Position numbers and translations under genes: made by a program. A stretch of 64,000 nucleotides of DNA from Alphaproteobacteria bacterium (GTDB taxonomy: Bacteria; Pseudomonadota; Alphaproteobacteria; Caulobacterales; Maricaulaceae). Where the stretch lies: the NCBI GenBank assembly GCA_016124675.1, contig WGNG01000011.1, positions 1 through 64,000 of the forward strand. The letters run 5' to 3'. The notes under the pieces were generated by a model. That model was not told the origin of the DNA. It did not search any database and worked only from the letters and a program-made list of their open reading frames with translations. Of the stretch, positions 7,849 to 18,011 are shown in pieces (the first letter of the stretch is position 1; each line of letters opens with the position of its first letter).

Positions 7849-9126
7849 TCAGGCGTCCGGCGCCACCGTGAAGCACGGCTCTGCGCGCGCCTGGAGCCGC
7901 GCGCAGGCCGCCCGCGCAATGTCGGCGTCCAGCCCCGCGAACCGCGCCCGCCACAGGCGCGTTTCCCCGCGCTGCAACGGCTCGGCGGCGAGGCGGGCGT
8001 CCGCCACCAGCTCGCCGATCCCCAGCGCCGACACGCTTTCCAGCCGCGCCCGCGCAGCGGCTTCCGAACCATAGGCGCCGACCTGGATCGACCAGCCGCG
8101 CGGCAGCGCCAGTGACGGCTGCGGCTCTTGCGCGGGCGCTTCCAGCGCGTCCGCATCCGCCAGCGTCACGCGTACAGGCGGCGCGCCACCCGCCGAGCCT
8201 TGCGCCGCCTGCGCCGGCATGTCCGCCAGTTCGGCGGTGAGAATTTGCTGTTCGCGTATGGGGTTGAGGCGCGGCGCCTCCAGCGAGGCCAGCAGGCGGC
8301 CCTGGTCGCGCGCATCCAGCGTCATGAACGCAGCTTCCAGCAATTCGCGCGCATGGGCGTCGCGCACCGCCGGCGATGCGCCGCCCATGATGATCGCCAC
8401 CAGCCTGCGCCCGTCGCGCCCGGCGGTCAGCGCCACATTGAAGCCCGACGCCCGGATATAGCCGGTCTTCAGCCCGTCCACGCCCGGCATGCCGGCCACC
8501 AGCGTGTTGTGGCTGTTGATCGTGCGCCCGTTCCAGACAAGGCGCGTTTCGGAAAAATAGGCGTAGCGCTCGGGGAAGTCCCGCTGCAGCGCATAGGCCA
8601 GACGCGCCATGTCGCGCGCCGTGGTGCGCTGGAGCGGGTCGGGCAGGCCTGACGCGTTGCGGAATGTCGTCGAGGTCAGGCCCAGGCCGCGCGCGCGCTC
8701 GGTCATCAGGGCAGCAAAGGCCGCCTCGGTCCCGCCCAGATGCTCGGCCACCACCACGGCGACGTCATTGGCGCTGGCGATGATCAGGGCGCGTATCGCG
8801 TCCTCGACCCCGATCGTGGACCCCGCCGCCAGGCCCAGCCGCGACGCCGGGCGCGACGCCGCTTCGGCGGAGACGGCCATCTCATCGGTCAGCGAAACGC
8901 GCCCCTCGCGCTCGGCCTCGAAAAGCATGTACAGCGTCATCATCTTGGTGAGCGAAGCGGGAAAGCGCAGCGCATCGGCGCGGCGCGCATGCAGCACCTC
9001 GCCGCTTTCCATGTCCGCCACGAACGCCGCGTACCGTTCCGCCTGCGCATCAGCGCCCGCGCCCGCGCCGGCGAGCGCCAGCACGGCGAGAAGGCCGGCC
9101 ATCAGTCGGAACACTCTGTGGATCAT
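7849..9126 (-). CDS. D-alanyl-D-alanine carboxypeptidase with C-terminal SPOR domain
   Basis: A 425-residue penicillin-binding protein of the DacF/PBP5 type (serine peptidase S11) that trims the terminal D-Ala from peptidoglycan stem peptides. A signal peptide (~residues 1-27) exports it. The catalytic motifs are complete: SLTK (Ser58-Lys61), SAN (118-120) and KTG (220-222). After a Pro/Glu/Ala-rich linker, the last ~80 residues (WSIQVGAYGSEAAA, then RLWRARF) form a SPOR domain, which binds denuded glycan at the division site, so the enzyme is probably recruited to the septum. The ATG at 9126 is preferred; a GTG at 9138 is possible, and neither has a strong ribosome site. Confidence 0.93.
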   Translation of the reverse strand: MIHRVFRLMAGLLAVLALAGAGAGADAQAERYAAFVADMESGEVLHARRADALRFPASLTKMMTLYMLFEAEREGRVSLTDEMAVSAEAASRPASRLGLAAGSTIGVEDAIRALIIASANDVAVVVAEHLGGTEAAFAALMTERARGLGLTSTTFRNASGLPDPLQRTTARDMARLAYALQRDFPERYAYFSETRLVWNGRTINSHNTLVAGMPGVDGLKTGYIRASGFNVALTAGRDGRRLVAIIMGGASPAVRDAHARELLEAAFMTLDARDQGRLLASLEAPRLNPIREQQILTAELADMPAQAAQGSAGGAPPVRVTLADADALEAPAQEPQPSLALPRGWSIQVGAYGSEAAARARLESVSALGIGELVADARLAAEPLQRGETRLWRARFAGLDADIARAACARLQARAEPCFTVAPDA

Positions 9127-9289
9127 GGCCCGGTACACTGGCGCCGAGCTATTGCCGGTGCGTTAACCGCATGACGCAACGCGCTTTTTGTGCAGCGCAA
9201 CATTACGCTTGACTTGCAGCCGGAATCTTGTGAAATTTGCTGCGCCTGCGAAGAAGCTATTGTTTCACGCACGCTGACAAGAGGACGAT

Positions 9290-9928
9290 ATGACAACCGA
9301 AACCGAAAGCACGGCCCCTGATCTGACCACCGGCGGCGACGCTGTTGCGTCGATCGCAGAGGCGCGCGAAACCCTCGGCGCTTCACCGTCCCGACCCACC
9401 GACATACGCTCCAGGGCCGCCCGCAAGCCTGCAGGCAAAACGGCCCGCGAGCCTTCACCTCCCCGCAAATTCTCAGGAGTAACCGCCATGCCCGCCGCCA
9501 AGAAAGACGCCGCCCGCGAAGCCTTTGACACCGTCACCACCGCGTCGAACGATGCGATCAAGGAAGGCTTCGACAAATCCGTGAACGCGCTGAACGACTT
9601 CACCGCGTTCCAGAAAGACACCGTTGACGCGATGATCGCGTCGGCCACCACGGCCGCCAAGTCGCTGGAGGACATCAACACCTCCGCGCTCGCCTATGCG
9701 AAAAAGTCGATGGAAGACACGGTCTCCGTCGCCCGCACGATGGCCGGCGCCAAGTCGGTCCAGGAGCTGATCGAGGTCCAGGCTGACTACGCCAAGACCG
9801 CGATGGACGCCTATCTCGCGGAAATCAACCGCCAGTCCGAACTGATGTCCGGCCTGGTCAAGCACACCTTCAAGCCGCTCAACGACCGCGCCGCGGCGGC
9901 TGTCGAGCTGATGCAGTCGCAGCGCTAG
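9290..9928 (+). CDS. Phasin family protein
   Basis: A 212-residue helical protein. Residues ~70-212 match the phasin family (FDTVTTASNDAIKEGFDKS, YAKKSMEDT, VQELIEVQADYAKTAMD), amphipathic helices that coat polyhydroxyalkanoate granules. The first ~65 residues are Ser/Thr/Pro/Lys-rich and look disordered. Two starts are plausible: 9290 (AAGAGGA upstream) and an internal ATG at 9488 with AGGAG upstream that would give a 146-residue phasin core. Both may be used. It has its own strong terminator. No PHA synthase gene lies in the window. Confidence 0.88.
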   Translation: MTTETESTAPDLTTGGDAVASIAEARETLGASPSRPTDIRSRAARKPAGKTAREPSPPRKFSGVTAMPAAKKDAAREAFDTVTTASNDAIKEGFDKSVNALNDFTAFQKDTVDAMIASATTAAKSLEDINTSALAYAKKSMEDTVSVARTMAGAKSVQELIEVQADYAKTAMDAYLAEINRQSELMSGLVKHTFKPLNDRAAAAVELMQSQR

Positions 9929-9992
9929 ACGCGACGCAGACCTGATCGGCGCGCGCTGCCTGCGGCGCGCGCCCACTTATCCTCCCTGACTG

Positions 9993-10023
9993 GTCCGGCG
10001 CCTCAAAGCGCCGGACTTTTTTT
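9993..10023 (+). terminator. Intrinsic terminator after phasin gene
   Basis: A perfect 9-bp stem, GTCCGGCGC (9993-10001) with GCGCCGGAC (10008-10016), a 6-base loop, and a run of seven T. It ends the phasin transcript 64 bases after its stop codon. Confidence 0.93.
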
Positions 10024-10144
10024 ATCCCCGACCCGGCGCCTTGATGCCCGCGCCTGGCTGAAAGGGGGGCTTCCCACGCGGGCCGTGTTGCCTATCTAAT
10101 CAGGGGATGAAAACCCTGTCAGCGCTGACCCGAGACCTGAGGGC

Positions 10145-10474
10145 ATGACCGAACGGCGCAAGGAAGATAAGGATGCTGGACGCGGCGCAGGCGTGGCGCT
10201 GGAGACGCGCACGCGCACCAGGCGCCCATCCATGTACAAGGTCCTGCTGCTGAACGACGATTACACCCCGATGGAGTTCGTCGTGGGCGTGCTGATGACG
10301 ATTTTTCACAAGAATGCAGAGGAAGCGACTCGCATCATGCTCCATGTGCACCAACATGGAGTGGGGATATGCGGCGTGTTTACCTTTGAGGTGGCCGAGA
10401 CCAAAGTAGCCCAGGTGATGGACGCCGCACGGCGCTCGCAGCACCCTTTGCAGTGCACCATGGAAAAGGATTAG
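10145..10474 (+). CDS. clpS: ATP-dependent Clp protease adaptor ClpS
   Basis: A 109-residue N-degron adaptor that delivers proteins with destabilising N-terminal residues to ClpAP. After a charged flexible arm (residues 1-27), which engages ClpA, come the diagnostic [17 protein letters not shown] and the [17 protein letters not shown] region that form the N-degron pocket. It ends four bases before clpA, so the two are co-transcribed. The length is normal for the family. Confidence 0.97.
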   Translation: MTERRKEDKDAGRGAGVALETRTRTRRPSMYKVLLLNDDYTPMEFVVGVLMTIFHKNAEEATRIMLHVHQHGVGICGVFTFEVAETKVAQVMDAARRSQHPLQCTMEKD

Positions 10475-10478
10475 GCGC

Positions 10479-12830
10479 TTGCCCTCATTTTCATCCGCCC
10501 TTGAGCACAGCCTCACCCGCGCGCTGGCAGCCGCCAAGGAGCGCAAGCACGAGTACGCCACGCTCGAGCATCTGCTGCTCATCCTGTGCGAGGATGAGGA
10601 CGCCAGCGCGGTGATGCGCGCCTGCGACGTGGACGTGGACGAGCTGCGCGAGACGCTGCTTGACTATGTCGAGCGCGAGCTCGCCAGCCTGATTGTCGAA
10701 ACCGGCGAGGACGCCAAGCCCACCGCCGGTTTCCAGCGCGTGATCCAGCGCGCCGTGATCCACGTCCAGAATTCCGGGCGTGACGAGGTCACCGGCGCCA
10801 ATGTGCTGGTGGCGCTGTTCGCCGAGCGCGAGAGCCATGCGGCCTATTTCCTGGCCGAGCGCGACATGACCCGCTACGACGCGGTCAATTTCATCTCCCA
10901 TGGCATCGCCAAGCGCCCCGGCGCCAGCGAGGCGCGCCCGGCCCGCGGCGCGGACGATGAGGACGAGGATGAAGCCGCCCCCGCCGCCGCGCAGGAAAAG
11001 GACAAGGATGACGCCTTGTCGGCCTATTGCGTCGATCTGAACGCCAAGGCGCGCGCCGGCGATGTCGACCCGCTGATCGGCCGCGACCATGAGGTGGAGC
11101 GCTGCATCCAGGTCCTGTGCCGGCGGCGCAAGAACAACCCGCTTCTGGTGGGCGATCCGGGCGTGGGCAAGACCGCCATCGCTGAAGGCCTCGCGCGCAA
11201 GATCGTCGAGCATGATGTGCCAGACGTGCTGACCAAGGCGGTCATCTACTCGCTCGACATGGGCACGCTGCTGGCCGGCACCCGCTATCGCGGCGACTTT
11301 GAGGAGCGCGTCAAGCAGGTGGTCAAGGCGCTGGAGCAACGCCCGCACGCCATCTTGTTCATCGACGAGATTCACACCGTCATCGGGGCGGGCGCCACGT
11401 CGGGCGGCGCCATGGATGCGTCCAACCTGCTCAAACCCGCGCTGCAGTCAGGCACGCTGCGCTGCATGGGCTCGACCACCTACAAGGAATACCGCCAGCA
11501 TTTCGAGAAGGACCGCGCCCTCGCCCGCCGGTTCCAGAAGATCGACGTGGTCGAACCGTCCGTCGCCGATTCCATCAAGATCCTGCAGGGGCTGCGCCCG
11601 TATTTCGAGGATTTCCACGATGTGCGCTTCACCAATGAGGCGCTGAAAACCGCCGTGGAATTGTCTGACCGCTATATCGGCGACCGCAAGTTGCCGGACA
11701 AGGCCATCGACGTGATCGACGAGGCCGGCGCCTCCATGCGCCTTATGCCCCAGTCGCGGCGCAAGAAGACCATTGGCGTCAAGGAGGTCGAGGCCGTCGT
11801 CGCCAAGATCGCCCGCATCCCCGCCAAGTCGGTATCCAAATCGGATGAAACGGTGCTGCGCGACCTCGACGCCACGCTCAAACGCGTCGTCTTCGGCCAG
11901 GACGAGGCGATCGCAAAGCTGGCCAGCGCCATCAAGCTGGCGCGCGCCGGCCTTCGCGAGCCGAACAAGCCCATCGGGTGCTATCTGTTCTCCGGCCCCA
12001 CCGGCGTGGGCAAGACCGAGGTCGCCCGCCAGCTCGCCTCCTCGCTGGGGGTGGAGCTTCTGCGCTTTGACATGAGCGAATACATGGAGCGTCACACCGT
12101 GAGCCGCCTGCTTGGCGCACCGCCGGGCTATGTCGGCTATGACCAGGGCGGCCAGCTCACCGACGCCGTGGACCAGCACCCCCATTCGGTGCTGCTGCTG
12201 GACGAGATCGAGAAGGCCCACCCCGACATCTTCAACATCCTGTTGCAGGTAATGGATAATGGTCAGCTGACCGACGCCAACGGCAAGAAGATCGATTGCC
12301 GCAACATCATCCTGATCATGACCACCAATGCCGGCGCCTCCGACGCGGCCAAGGAATCCATCGGCTTCGGACGCGGCAAGCGCGAGGGCGAGGACACCGC
12401 CGCCATCGAGCGCCTGTTCACGCCGGAATTCCGCAACCGCCTCGATGCCGTCATCGCCTTCTCCGGCCTCAAGCCCGAAGTGGTGGGCCGCGTGGTGGAG
12501 AAATTCGTGCTGCAGCTGGAGGCCCAGCTCGCAGAGCGCGGCGTCACCTTCGAACTGTCAGAAGCGGCCACGCTGTGGCTGGCGCGCAAGGGCTATGACG
12601 AGAATTTCGGCGCCCGCCCGCTGGGCCGCGTCATCCAGGAGCACATCAAGAAGCCCCTGGCTGACGAGATCCTGTTCGGTCAGCTCAAATCCGGCGGCGT
12701 GGTCAAGGTCGACATCGACCCCGCCGACGCCGACCGCCTCGACTTCGAAATCATCCCCGGCGACCGGCTGAAAGCGTCACGGCCGAAGAAGACGCCAAGG
12801 AAAGCGCCCGAACAGGCGCCGGTGGAGTAG
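10479..12830 (+). CDS. clpA: ATP-dependent Clp protease ATP-binding subunit ClpA
   Basis: A 783-residue Hsp100/AAA+ unfoldase that feeds substrates to ClpP. It has an N-terminal double Clp repeat (~1-145), an acidic linker rich in Asp/Glu (~150-175), AAA module D1 with Walker A GDPGVGKT at ~225 and Walker B ILFIDEIH, then D2 with Walker A GPTGVGKT at ~506 and Walker B LLLDEIEK, and the C-terminal D2-small domain ([12 protein letters not shown]). There is no M-domain, which separates it from ClpB. The start is a TTG at 10479, four bases after clpS, where homology begins ([11 protein letters not shown]). A clear terminator follows. Confidence 0.97.
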   Translation: MPSFSSALEHSLTRALAAAKERKHEYATLEHLLLILCEDEDASAVMRACDVDVDELRETLLDYVERELASLIVETGEDAKPTAGFQRVIQRAVIHVQNSGRDEVTGANVLVALFAERESHAAYFLAERDMTRYDAVNFISHGIAKRPGASEARPARGADDEDEDEAAPAAAQEKDKDDALSAYCVDLNAKARAGDVDPLIGRDHEVERCIQVLCRRRKNNPLLVGDPGVGKTAIAEGLARKIVEHDVPDVLTKAVIYSLDMGTLLAGTRYRGDFEERVKQVVKALEQRPHAILFIDEIHTVIGAGATSGGAMDASNLLKPALQSGTLRCMGSTTYKEYRQHFEKDRALARRFQKIDVVEPSVADSIKILQGLRPYFEDFHDVRFTNEALKTAVELSDRYIGDRKLPDKAIDVIDEAGASMRLMPQSRRKKTIGVKEVEAVVAKIARIPAKSVSKSDETVLRDLDATLKRVVFGQDEAIAKLASAIKLARAGLREPNKPIGCYLFSGPTGVGKTEVARQLASSLGVELLRFDMSEYMERHTVSRLLGAPPGYVGYDQGGQLTDAVDQHPHSVLLLDEIEKAHPDIFNILLQVMDNGQLTDANGKKIDCRNIILIMTTNAGASDAAKESIGFGRGKREGEDTAAIERLFTPEFRNRLDAVIAFSGLKPEVVGRVVEKFVLQLEAQLAERGVTFELSEAATLWLARKGYDENFGARPLGRVIQEHIKKPLADEILFGQLKSGGVVKVDIDPADADRLDFEIIPGDRLKASRPKKTPRKAPEQAPVE

Positions 12831-12854
12831 GGGTTTCGCGCTCGTGCCCGTCGG

Positions 12855-12888
12855 ATGCAGAGGGTGGACCAGCCGCCCTCTGCATTTT
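12855..12888 (+). terminator. Probable terminator after clpA
   Basis: A 10-bp stem, ATGCAGAGGG (12855-12864) with CCCTCTGCAT (12876-12885), followed by TTT. It sits 24 bases after clpA. The T tract is short. It also lies ahead of the convergent hipA stop codon; 12889-13059 is AT-rich and holds no gene that I can see. Confidence 0.7.
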
Positions 12889-13059
12889 ATGCAATGATAT
12901 TTGATGACTAAAGCGCATGGGCCAGGCCGTTTTGATGCGAGGGCCATTAAAATTTGAACTGCCATGTGCAGTCCCGATTTATGTTATCAACACATGATGT
13001 TGTGGAATGGTCTTTATAATTACTTACGATGACATGTGGACCGCTGACGAACACCGCAG

Positions 13060-14373
13060 CTATTTTACTGATTTGCGAGCGGTCTCAGCCAGGTCGCCAA
13101 GAAAGACCCGCGCGCCTGCGAGGGCGGTGAATGCATAGGGGTTGAGAAATTGCCGGCCCCAAAACAGGTTGCGATCTACGGCTACGAGCTCGGCTTCATC
13201 GCAAACCGCATTCCAGTTTTCTGCGATGCAGTTGATTTGTTCCTTGACGATCTCGATCGCGTCAATCTCCGGCAAGAAAAAATGATGAGCTGCATCAATA
13301 CAGGTCGCGATGCGGCTGGAACGGTTATCGGCTGTGATGAGCATGGCCTGGCTGGCTTCGCCGCCTGACCTCCCTTGCGGGCAGATGTCATAGGCTGGCG
13401 TAAGTTCAAGCATGTTGCCGTCCCAGAACGCCGCATGATTGCGTGCGTGATCATCGGTATTTCCGGACAATATGTTGAAAACAATGCGGCAGAAGAGCTC
13501 CCGCAATGTCGCCTCCGGCTGGGTGAAGCGATGGCGAATGATGCCGGCCAGGTCAGCATAGCTCGCATAGCGAGCCATCATCTCGTCAAGGCCAAGCATG
13601 GTCAGCGCAGAGACCATCAGTCTGCGATGCCACCCGTTGTCAGCCTTCACCCGGTCAAAGCGTTCGACCAGCAGCACGTCCTTGCCGGATGCCTTCGCCA
13701 GCGAAACGCGCGCAACATTCAGGCCGCAGAGCGCGGCGAGCCGCATGGCGATAAATTCGGCTTTCACCATGCTATAGACGTCGGACGATGACGAGAACTT
13801 CGCGACGTGCTTTACGGCGGCCGCGTCGATGAGAGCCTTGGGGCGGGCGCCGCCAATCGAGCTGCCGTGATGCAGAGCCTGGTCAAGATCGGGCGAGAGG
13901 GGGATGCCCTGCTCTACCCGTTCGGCCGATTCCGTGAGCTCTTCGAGCGTTGCATTTGTCGGCGAGCGCGCAATATATTCCTTGGGTGACAGCTGAAAAT
14001 CGAGCGCTCCAATGCGATCTGAACCTGACTCCAGAAGGAAGGTCAGCTCAGAGAGCTCCAGAGCATCCAGCGCATTGCCCTTAATGCCAAGCTTGCGGTT
14101 GAGAATGACGCGTCGCCCCCAGGCATCAGGCGCCGCGTCACGCAGGCTGCCTGGCATTGTGAGGCCAGCGAGGAGCGGAAGCTCGCCTGCCTGAAGCGGA
14201 AGCTCGGGCAGGTAAAGCGCAATGGCATCCTCCCGTTCGAGATAGGTCTTGCCATAGTTGAAATGGACGACATTGTTATTGGCGCTCAAACGGCCGGCGA
14301 CGATGGGATCGGTAGCGCCAGGAAGCCAGACCCAGACATAAGCCTCCTCATATTTCAAAACCTTAGAAGTCAT
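13060..14373 (-). CDS. hipA: HipA-type serine/threonine kinase toxin
   Basis: A 437-residue HipA-family kinase, close to the 440 residues of Escherichia coli HipA, which phosphorylates glutamyl-tRNA synthetase to induce persistence. The phosphate-binding/autophosphorylation loop is SSIGGARPKA (171-180), the catalytic loop SGNTDDHARN has candidate base Asp307 and metal ligand Asn312, and the second metal Asp is in AYDICP (Asp329). All look intact. The ATG at 14373 lies inside the end of hipB (11-base overlap), giving the usual antitoxin-first operon. The module is less GC-rich than its surroundings and sits between the convergent clpA gene and the leuB end, consistent with lateral acquisition. 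Confidence 0.92.
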   Translation of the reverse strand: MTSKVLKYEEAYVWVWLPGATDPIVAGRLSANNNVVHFNYGKTYLEREDAIALYLPELPLQAGELPLLAGLTMPGSLRDAAPDAWGRRVILNRKLGIKGNALDALELSELTFLLESGSDRIGALDFQLSPKEYIARSPTNATLEELTESAERVEQGIPLSPDLDQALHHGSSIGGARPKALIDAAAVKHVAKFSSSSDVYSMVKAEFIAMRLAALCGLNVARVSLAKASGKDVLLVERFDRVKADNGWHRRLMVSALTMLGLDEMMARYASYADLAGIIRHRFTQPEATLRELFCRIVFNILSGNTDDHARNHAAFWDGNMLELTPAYDICPQGRSGGEASQAMLITADNRSSRIATCIDAAHHFFLPEIDAIEIVKEQINCIAENWNAVCDEAELVAVDRNLFWGRQFLNPYAFTALAGARVFLGDLAETARKSVK

Positions 14374-14698
14374 CGAAGACCGTCTTTCGCGCCTTGTAGA
14401 CATGCTTGGGAAGGACGGCATTGCGATCGTCCATCCGGTCTGAAAGGCGATTGATGCCTTGCTCGTCACTATCGAAGAGCTTCACGCCAACCAGGGCGGC
14501 TGCTTCAAACATGATGCCGACTTCAACTTTGGGGTCACCGCTCTCCAGGCGCTGCAGCGTGCTGCGGGCAATGCCAAGGCGCTCGGCCAACTCCATCTGT
14601 GTCATTTTGCGCTGCTTGCGGCCATGGCGGATCATCTTCGCCAACAGGGCAATGGCCTCAGTGGTATAGCGAACATAGGCGCGCTTTGGCGCTGGCAT
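14363..14698 (-). CDS. hipB: HipB-type antitoxin, XRE-family HTH repressor
   Basis: A 111-residue protein with a Cro/C1 helix-turn-helix at ~30-60 (MTQMELAERLGIARSTLQRL) and a basic N-terminal arm. In known systems the HipB dimer binds both operator DNA and HipA, neutralising the kinase and repressing the operon. Its stop codon overlaps the start of hipA by 11 bases. A candidate operator, GTCCTGACGGAC (14710-14721), lies 12 bases upstream of the start; that assignment is tentative. Confidence 0.88.
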   Translation of the reverse strand: MPAPKRAYVRYTTEAIALLAKMIRHGRKQRKMTQMELAERLGIARSTLQRLESGDPKVEVGIMFEAAALVGVKLFDSDEQGINRLSDRMDDRNAVLPKHVYKARKTVFDDF

Positions 14699-14963
14699 GG
14701 CTCAAACCTGTCCTGACGGACGCATCGGGCATATTGATGCTATTTGACCGTTCCATAAGTCATTTTTGAAATTCTTTCAAGCGGCGCCAGTTAAAATGAC
14801 CGGCACACAGGTCAAATTGACCAAAAACGCCTTTCCTGTCGGTCATCCCTCTGACTGGCAGTTTGGGATGGTCTGGGGCCAGCCCGAATGTGATCTGCAC
14901 CTTGTCCCGCCACGCCCGAACGGTCAGCGGCGGGTCCGGACAGGTGTCATTTTGCAGAACCCC
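14699..14963. other. hipBA promoter region and leuB downstream region
   Basis: A 265-base gap. Besides the GTCCTGACGGAC palindrome near hipB it contains GGTCAAATTGACC (about 14810-14822), preceded by TGACCGGCACACAGGTCA, a pair of overlapping inverted repeats, and AT-rich sequence. Part of the leuB-proximal half has a short gene-like open stretch on the minus strand. I cannot assign it and see no complete gene. Confidence 0.4.
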
Positions 14964-16025
14964 TCAAGCCGCCCTTGCCGCCTCGCGCCGGATCCGCGCC
15001 GCCACACGCTCCGCAAACGCCGCACATCCCGCCGACCCGCCCAGATCCGCCGTCAGCGGCCCCGCGCGCAGTTCGGCCTCCAGCGCCGCCTCGATCGGCT
15101 CAGCTGCCCTCGTCTCACCCAGCCCGTGCCGCAGGAGCAGCGCGGCGCTGGCGATGGCGCCCGACGGGTTGGCCTTGTCCTGGCCGGCAATATCCGGCGC
15201 GCTGCCATGGATGGGCTCAAACAGGCCCGGTCCTTCCGCACCCAGGCTCGCCGAGCCCAGCAGGCCAATGGAGCCGGCGATCACGGCGGCTTCGTCCGAC
15301 AGGATATCGCCGAACAGGTTTTCGGTCAGGATGACGTCAAAGCGCGCCGGGTGGGTGACCAGCGCCATGGCGCACGAATCCACCAGCTGATGGTCCAGCG
15401 CCACGTCGGGAAAGTCTTTGGCCACCGCCTCCACCACCGCGCGCCAGAGCCGCGACGTGGCCAGCACATTGGCCTTGTCCACGCTGGTGACCCGCCCCGA
15501 CCGCCCGCGCGCCGCCTCAAAGGCGACGCGCGCAATGCGGCTGACCTCTTCGCGTGTGTAGACGCAGGTGTCGCTCGCGCGCTCGCGCCCCTCCTCGCGC
15601 GCGCCGAAATACAGCCCGCCGGTCAGCTCTCGTACGATCAGCACATCCGCCCCGCGCACGCGCTCGGGCCGCAGCGGCGAGACATCCTCAAGGCCGGGAA
15701 GCACTTTGACGGGCCGCAGATTGGCGAACAGGCCCAGCGCCTTGCGCAAGCCCAGCAAGCCGGCTTCCGGCCGCACCGCCGCGCCATCCCAGGCCGGGCC
15801 GCCCACGGCGCCCAGAAATACCGCATCGCTGGCTTTGGCTTTGGCGAGGGTTTCGGGCGGCAGCGGCTCGCCGCACGCGTCTATCGCTGCGCCGCCGAAA
15901 GGGGCTTCTTCGAAGATGAGCGTCAGGCCGCAAGCCTCACCCGCCGCCTCGAGGCACGCCCTCGCCGCGCGCGTCACTTCAGGCCCGATGCCGTCTCCCG
16001 GCAGCAGCAGAATACGCGCGCTCAT
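14964..16025 (-). CDS. leuB: 3-isopropylmalate dehydrogenase
   Basis: A 353-residue enzyme that oxidatively decarboxylates 3-isopropylmalate to 2-oxoisocaproate with NAD, the third step of leucine synthesis. Motifs seen: LLPGDGIGPEV at the N-terminus, RELTGGLYFG (substrate binding), DKANVLATSRLWR, and the metal/substrate Asp region ENLFGDILSDEAA with GSLGLLGSAS-like GSIGLLGSASLG. Length is typical. It is the last gene of the ilv-leu operon; its ATG overlaps the stop codon of leuD by four bases. Confidence 0.97.
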   Translation of the reverse strand: MSARILLLPGDGIGPEVTRAARACLEAAGEACGLTLIFEEAPFGGAAIDACGEPLPPETLAKAKASDAVFLGAVGGPAWDGAAVRPEAGLLGLRKALGLFANLRPVKVLPGLEDVSPLRPERVRGADVLIVRELTGGLYFGAREEGRERASDTCVYTREEVSRIARVAFEAARGRSGRVTSVDKANVLATSRLWRAVVEAVAKDFPDVALDHQLVDSCAMALVTHPARFDVILTENLFGDILSDEAAVIAGSIGLLGSASLGAEGPGLFEPIHGSAPDIAGQDKANPSGAIASAALLLRHGLGETRAAEPIEAALEAELRAGPLTADLGGSAGCAAFAERVAARIRREAARAA

Positions 16026-16600
16026 GCGGCGCGGTCCGCTTCAAAGCGGGCGATGGCCTCGCCTTGGGCCAGGATATAGCCCATCGGGTCCACCCCCTCG
16101 ATCAGGCAGGTGCGGGCAAATCGGTCCAGCACGAAGCGGGCGGTGATATTGCCCGCAATGATTTGCCCCGCCGCCACGTCGATGGTCATCTCCAGCCCGT
16201 CGCGGTCCATCAGGGCGGCATGGGACGCCTCGTCGATCTCGCAGATCACCAGGCCGTTCTTGAGCGCGTTGGAGCGGAAAATGTCCGCCGCGCGCGTGGT
16301 CACCACGGCGCGAAAGCCGAAATCCTTCAGCGCCCAGGGCGCATGCTCGCGCGACGACCCGCAGCCGAAATTATGCCCCGCCACCAGAATGCGCACCTCG
16401 CCGTGAGGGATGTCATTGAGCCGGTGATCCTTTTTCGAGCCGTCGCCATGGAAGCGCCAGTCATGGAAACACGCCCCGCCCAGCGCGCCGCGCTCCGTCG
16501 TGGTCAGGAAGCGCGCCGGGATGATCTGGTCAGTGTCCACATTGGCGTCCGGCAGGGTGAAGGCGGGCGCGGTGACGGTGAGGATCGGCTCATTGCGCAT
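16022..16600 (-). CDS. leuD: 3-isopropylmalate dehydratase small subunit
   Basis: A 192-residue swivelling domain of isopropylmalate isomerase, which with LeuC converts 2- to 3-isopropylmalate. Family motifs are [13 protein letters not shown] near the N-terminus and [18 protein letters not shown], the substrate-binding GSSRE loop. It overlaps the leuC stop by 11 bases at its start and leuB by four at its end, so translation of leuCDB is likely coupled. Confidence 0.97.
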   Translation of the reverse strand: MRNEPILTVTAPAFTLPDANVDTDQIIPARFLTTTERGALGGACFHDWRFHGDGSKKDHRLNDIPHGEVRILVAGHNFGCGSSREHAPWALKDFGFRAVVTTRAADIFRSNALKNGLVICEIDEASHAALMDRDGLEMTIDVAAGQIIAGNITARFVLDRFARTCLIEGVDPMGYILAQGEAIARFEADRAA

Positions 16601-18011
16601 GGGAGGCCTCCAGAATGCGGCGCGGATCGGCGATGGCGCCGGCGACCGCCGAGGCGGCGGCCGTGGCCGGGCTCGCCAGCACGGTGCGCACGCCCTGACC
16701 CTGACGCCCGGCGAAATTGCGGTTGGAGGTGGAGACGATCAGCTCGCCCGGCCGCCCGCTATCGCCGTTCATGGCGATGCACATGGAACAGCCCGGCTCG
16801 CGCCATTCCGCCCCGGCGGTGCGGAAAATGGCGTCGAGGCCTTCAGCCTCCGCCGCCCGCTTGACCGCTTCGGAGCCCGGCACGACCAGCATGCGCACGC
16901 CCGGCTTGACGCAGCGCCCGGCCATCACCGACGCCGCCTCGCGCAGATCGGACAGGCGCGCATTGGTGCACGAGCCGATGAAGACCGCGTCGATCTTCTC
17001 GCCCATGAGCGCCTCGCCCGGCTTGAAGCCCATATAGGCCAGCGCCTCGGTCATTCTGGCGGTGGACGGCGCAGGCGGGCTGGAATCCACCGGCGCGGCC
17101 ATGTCCGGACTGTCGCCCCAGGTGATCATGGGCGCCAGGCGCGAGGCGTCGAGGCGCACTTCGGCGTCAAAAACTGCGCCCGCATCGCTGCGCAGCTGCG
17201 CCCAGCGCGCCTTGGCCGCTTCGAACGCCGCCCCCTTGGGGGCATGGGCGCGGCCCTGCAGATAGCGGAACGTGGTTTCGTCAGGCGCAATCATCCCGGC
17301 GCGCGCGCCCGCCTCGATGGACATGTTGCACACCGTCATGCGCTCTTCCATCGACAGCGCCTCGATGGCCGGGCCGGCATATTCAATGACATGCCCCGCC
17401 GCCCCGCCTGCGCCCAGCTCGGCGATGATGGCCACGATCAAGTCCTTCGCGCCCACGCCCACACGCAGCTCGCCATCGACATGCACGCGCATGGTTTTGG
17501 GCTTGCGCTGCAACAGGCACTGGGTCGCCAGCACATGGCCCACTTCCGTGGTGCCGATCCCGAAAGCGAGCGCCCCGAACGCGCCATGGGTGGAGGTGTG
17601 GCTGTCGCCGCAGACTATGGTCTGGCCGGGCTGGGTCAGGCCCAGCTCCGGCCCGATAACGTGCACAATGCCCCGGTCCGCACTGTCCCAGCCGGCCAGG
17701 CGGATGGCGTGGCGCCTGCAATTGGCCTCCATGGTCTCCACCTGGTGGCGCGCCGCCGCGCTGGCATAGACGGGCCGGGCGCCGGCTGCGCGCGGCGTGG
17801 TGGGGGTGGAGTGATCCAGCGTCGCATAGGTCAGATCGGGCCGGCGCACGCTTAAGGACCGCGCATCCAGCTCGGCGAAGGCCTGGGGGCTCGTGACTTC
17901 ATGGATCAGGTGCAGATCGACATAGATCAGCGCCGGCGCATCCTCGCGTTCCGGCGTGACCACATGGGCGTCCCAGACCTTGTCGAACAGGGTTCTAGAT
18001 GGCGACGGCAT
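16590..18011 (-). CDS. leuC: 3-isopropylmalate dehydratase large subunit
   Basis: A 473-residue aconitase-family subunit that carries the [4Fe-4S] cluster of isopropylmalate isomerase. Motifs are [12 protein letters not shown] at the start, [17 protein letters not shown], the [19 protein letters not shown] block, and the cluster Cys residues in FIGSCTNAR and [17 protein letters not shown] six bases before the ATG at 18011 fixes the start. It begins inside the last 17 bases of ilvE. Length is normal. Confidence 0.97.
   Translation of the reverse strand: MPSPSRTLFDKVWDAHVVTPEREDAPALIYVDLHLIHEVTSPQAFAELDARSLSVRRPDLTYATLDHSTPTTPRAAGARPVYASAAARHQVETMEANCRRHAIRLAGWDSADRGIVHVIGPELGLTQPGQTIVCGDSHTSTHGAFGALAFGIGTTEVGHVLATQCLLQRKPKTMRVHVDGELRVGVGAKDLIVAIIAELGAGGAAGHVIEYAGPAIEALSMEERMTVCNMSIEAGARAGMIAPDETTFRYLQGRAHAPKGAAFEAAKARWAQLRSDAGAVFDAEVRLDASRLAPMITWGDSPDMAAPVDSSPPAPSTARMTEALAYMGFKPGEALMGEKIDAVFIGSCTNARLSDLREAASVMAGRCVKPGVRMLVVPGSEAVKRAAEAEGLDAIFRTAGAEWREPGCSMCIAMNGDSGRPGELIVSTSNRNFAGRQGQGVRTVLASPATAAASAVAGAIADPRRILEASHAQ

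Noticed and set aside
14766-16079. 437-residue plus-strand frame over leuB
   Set aside because: Complement of leuB, which carries all dehydrogenase motifs.
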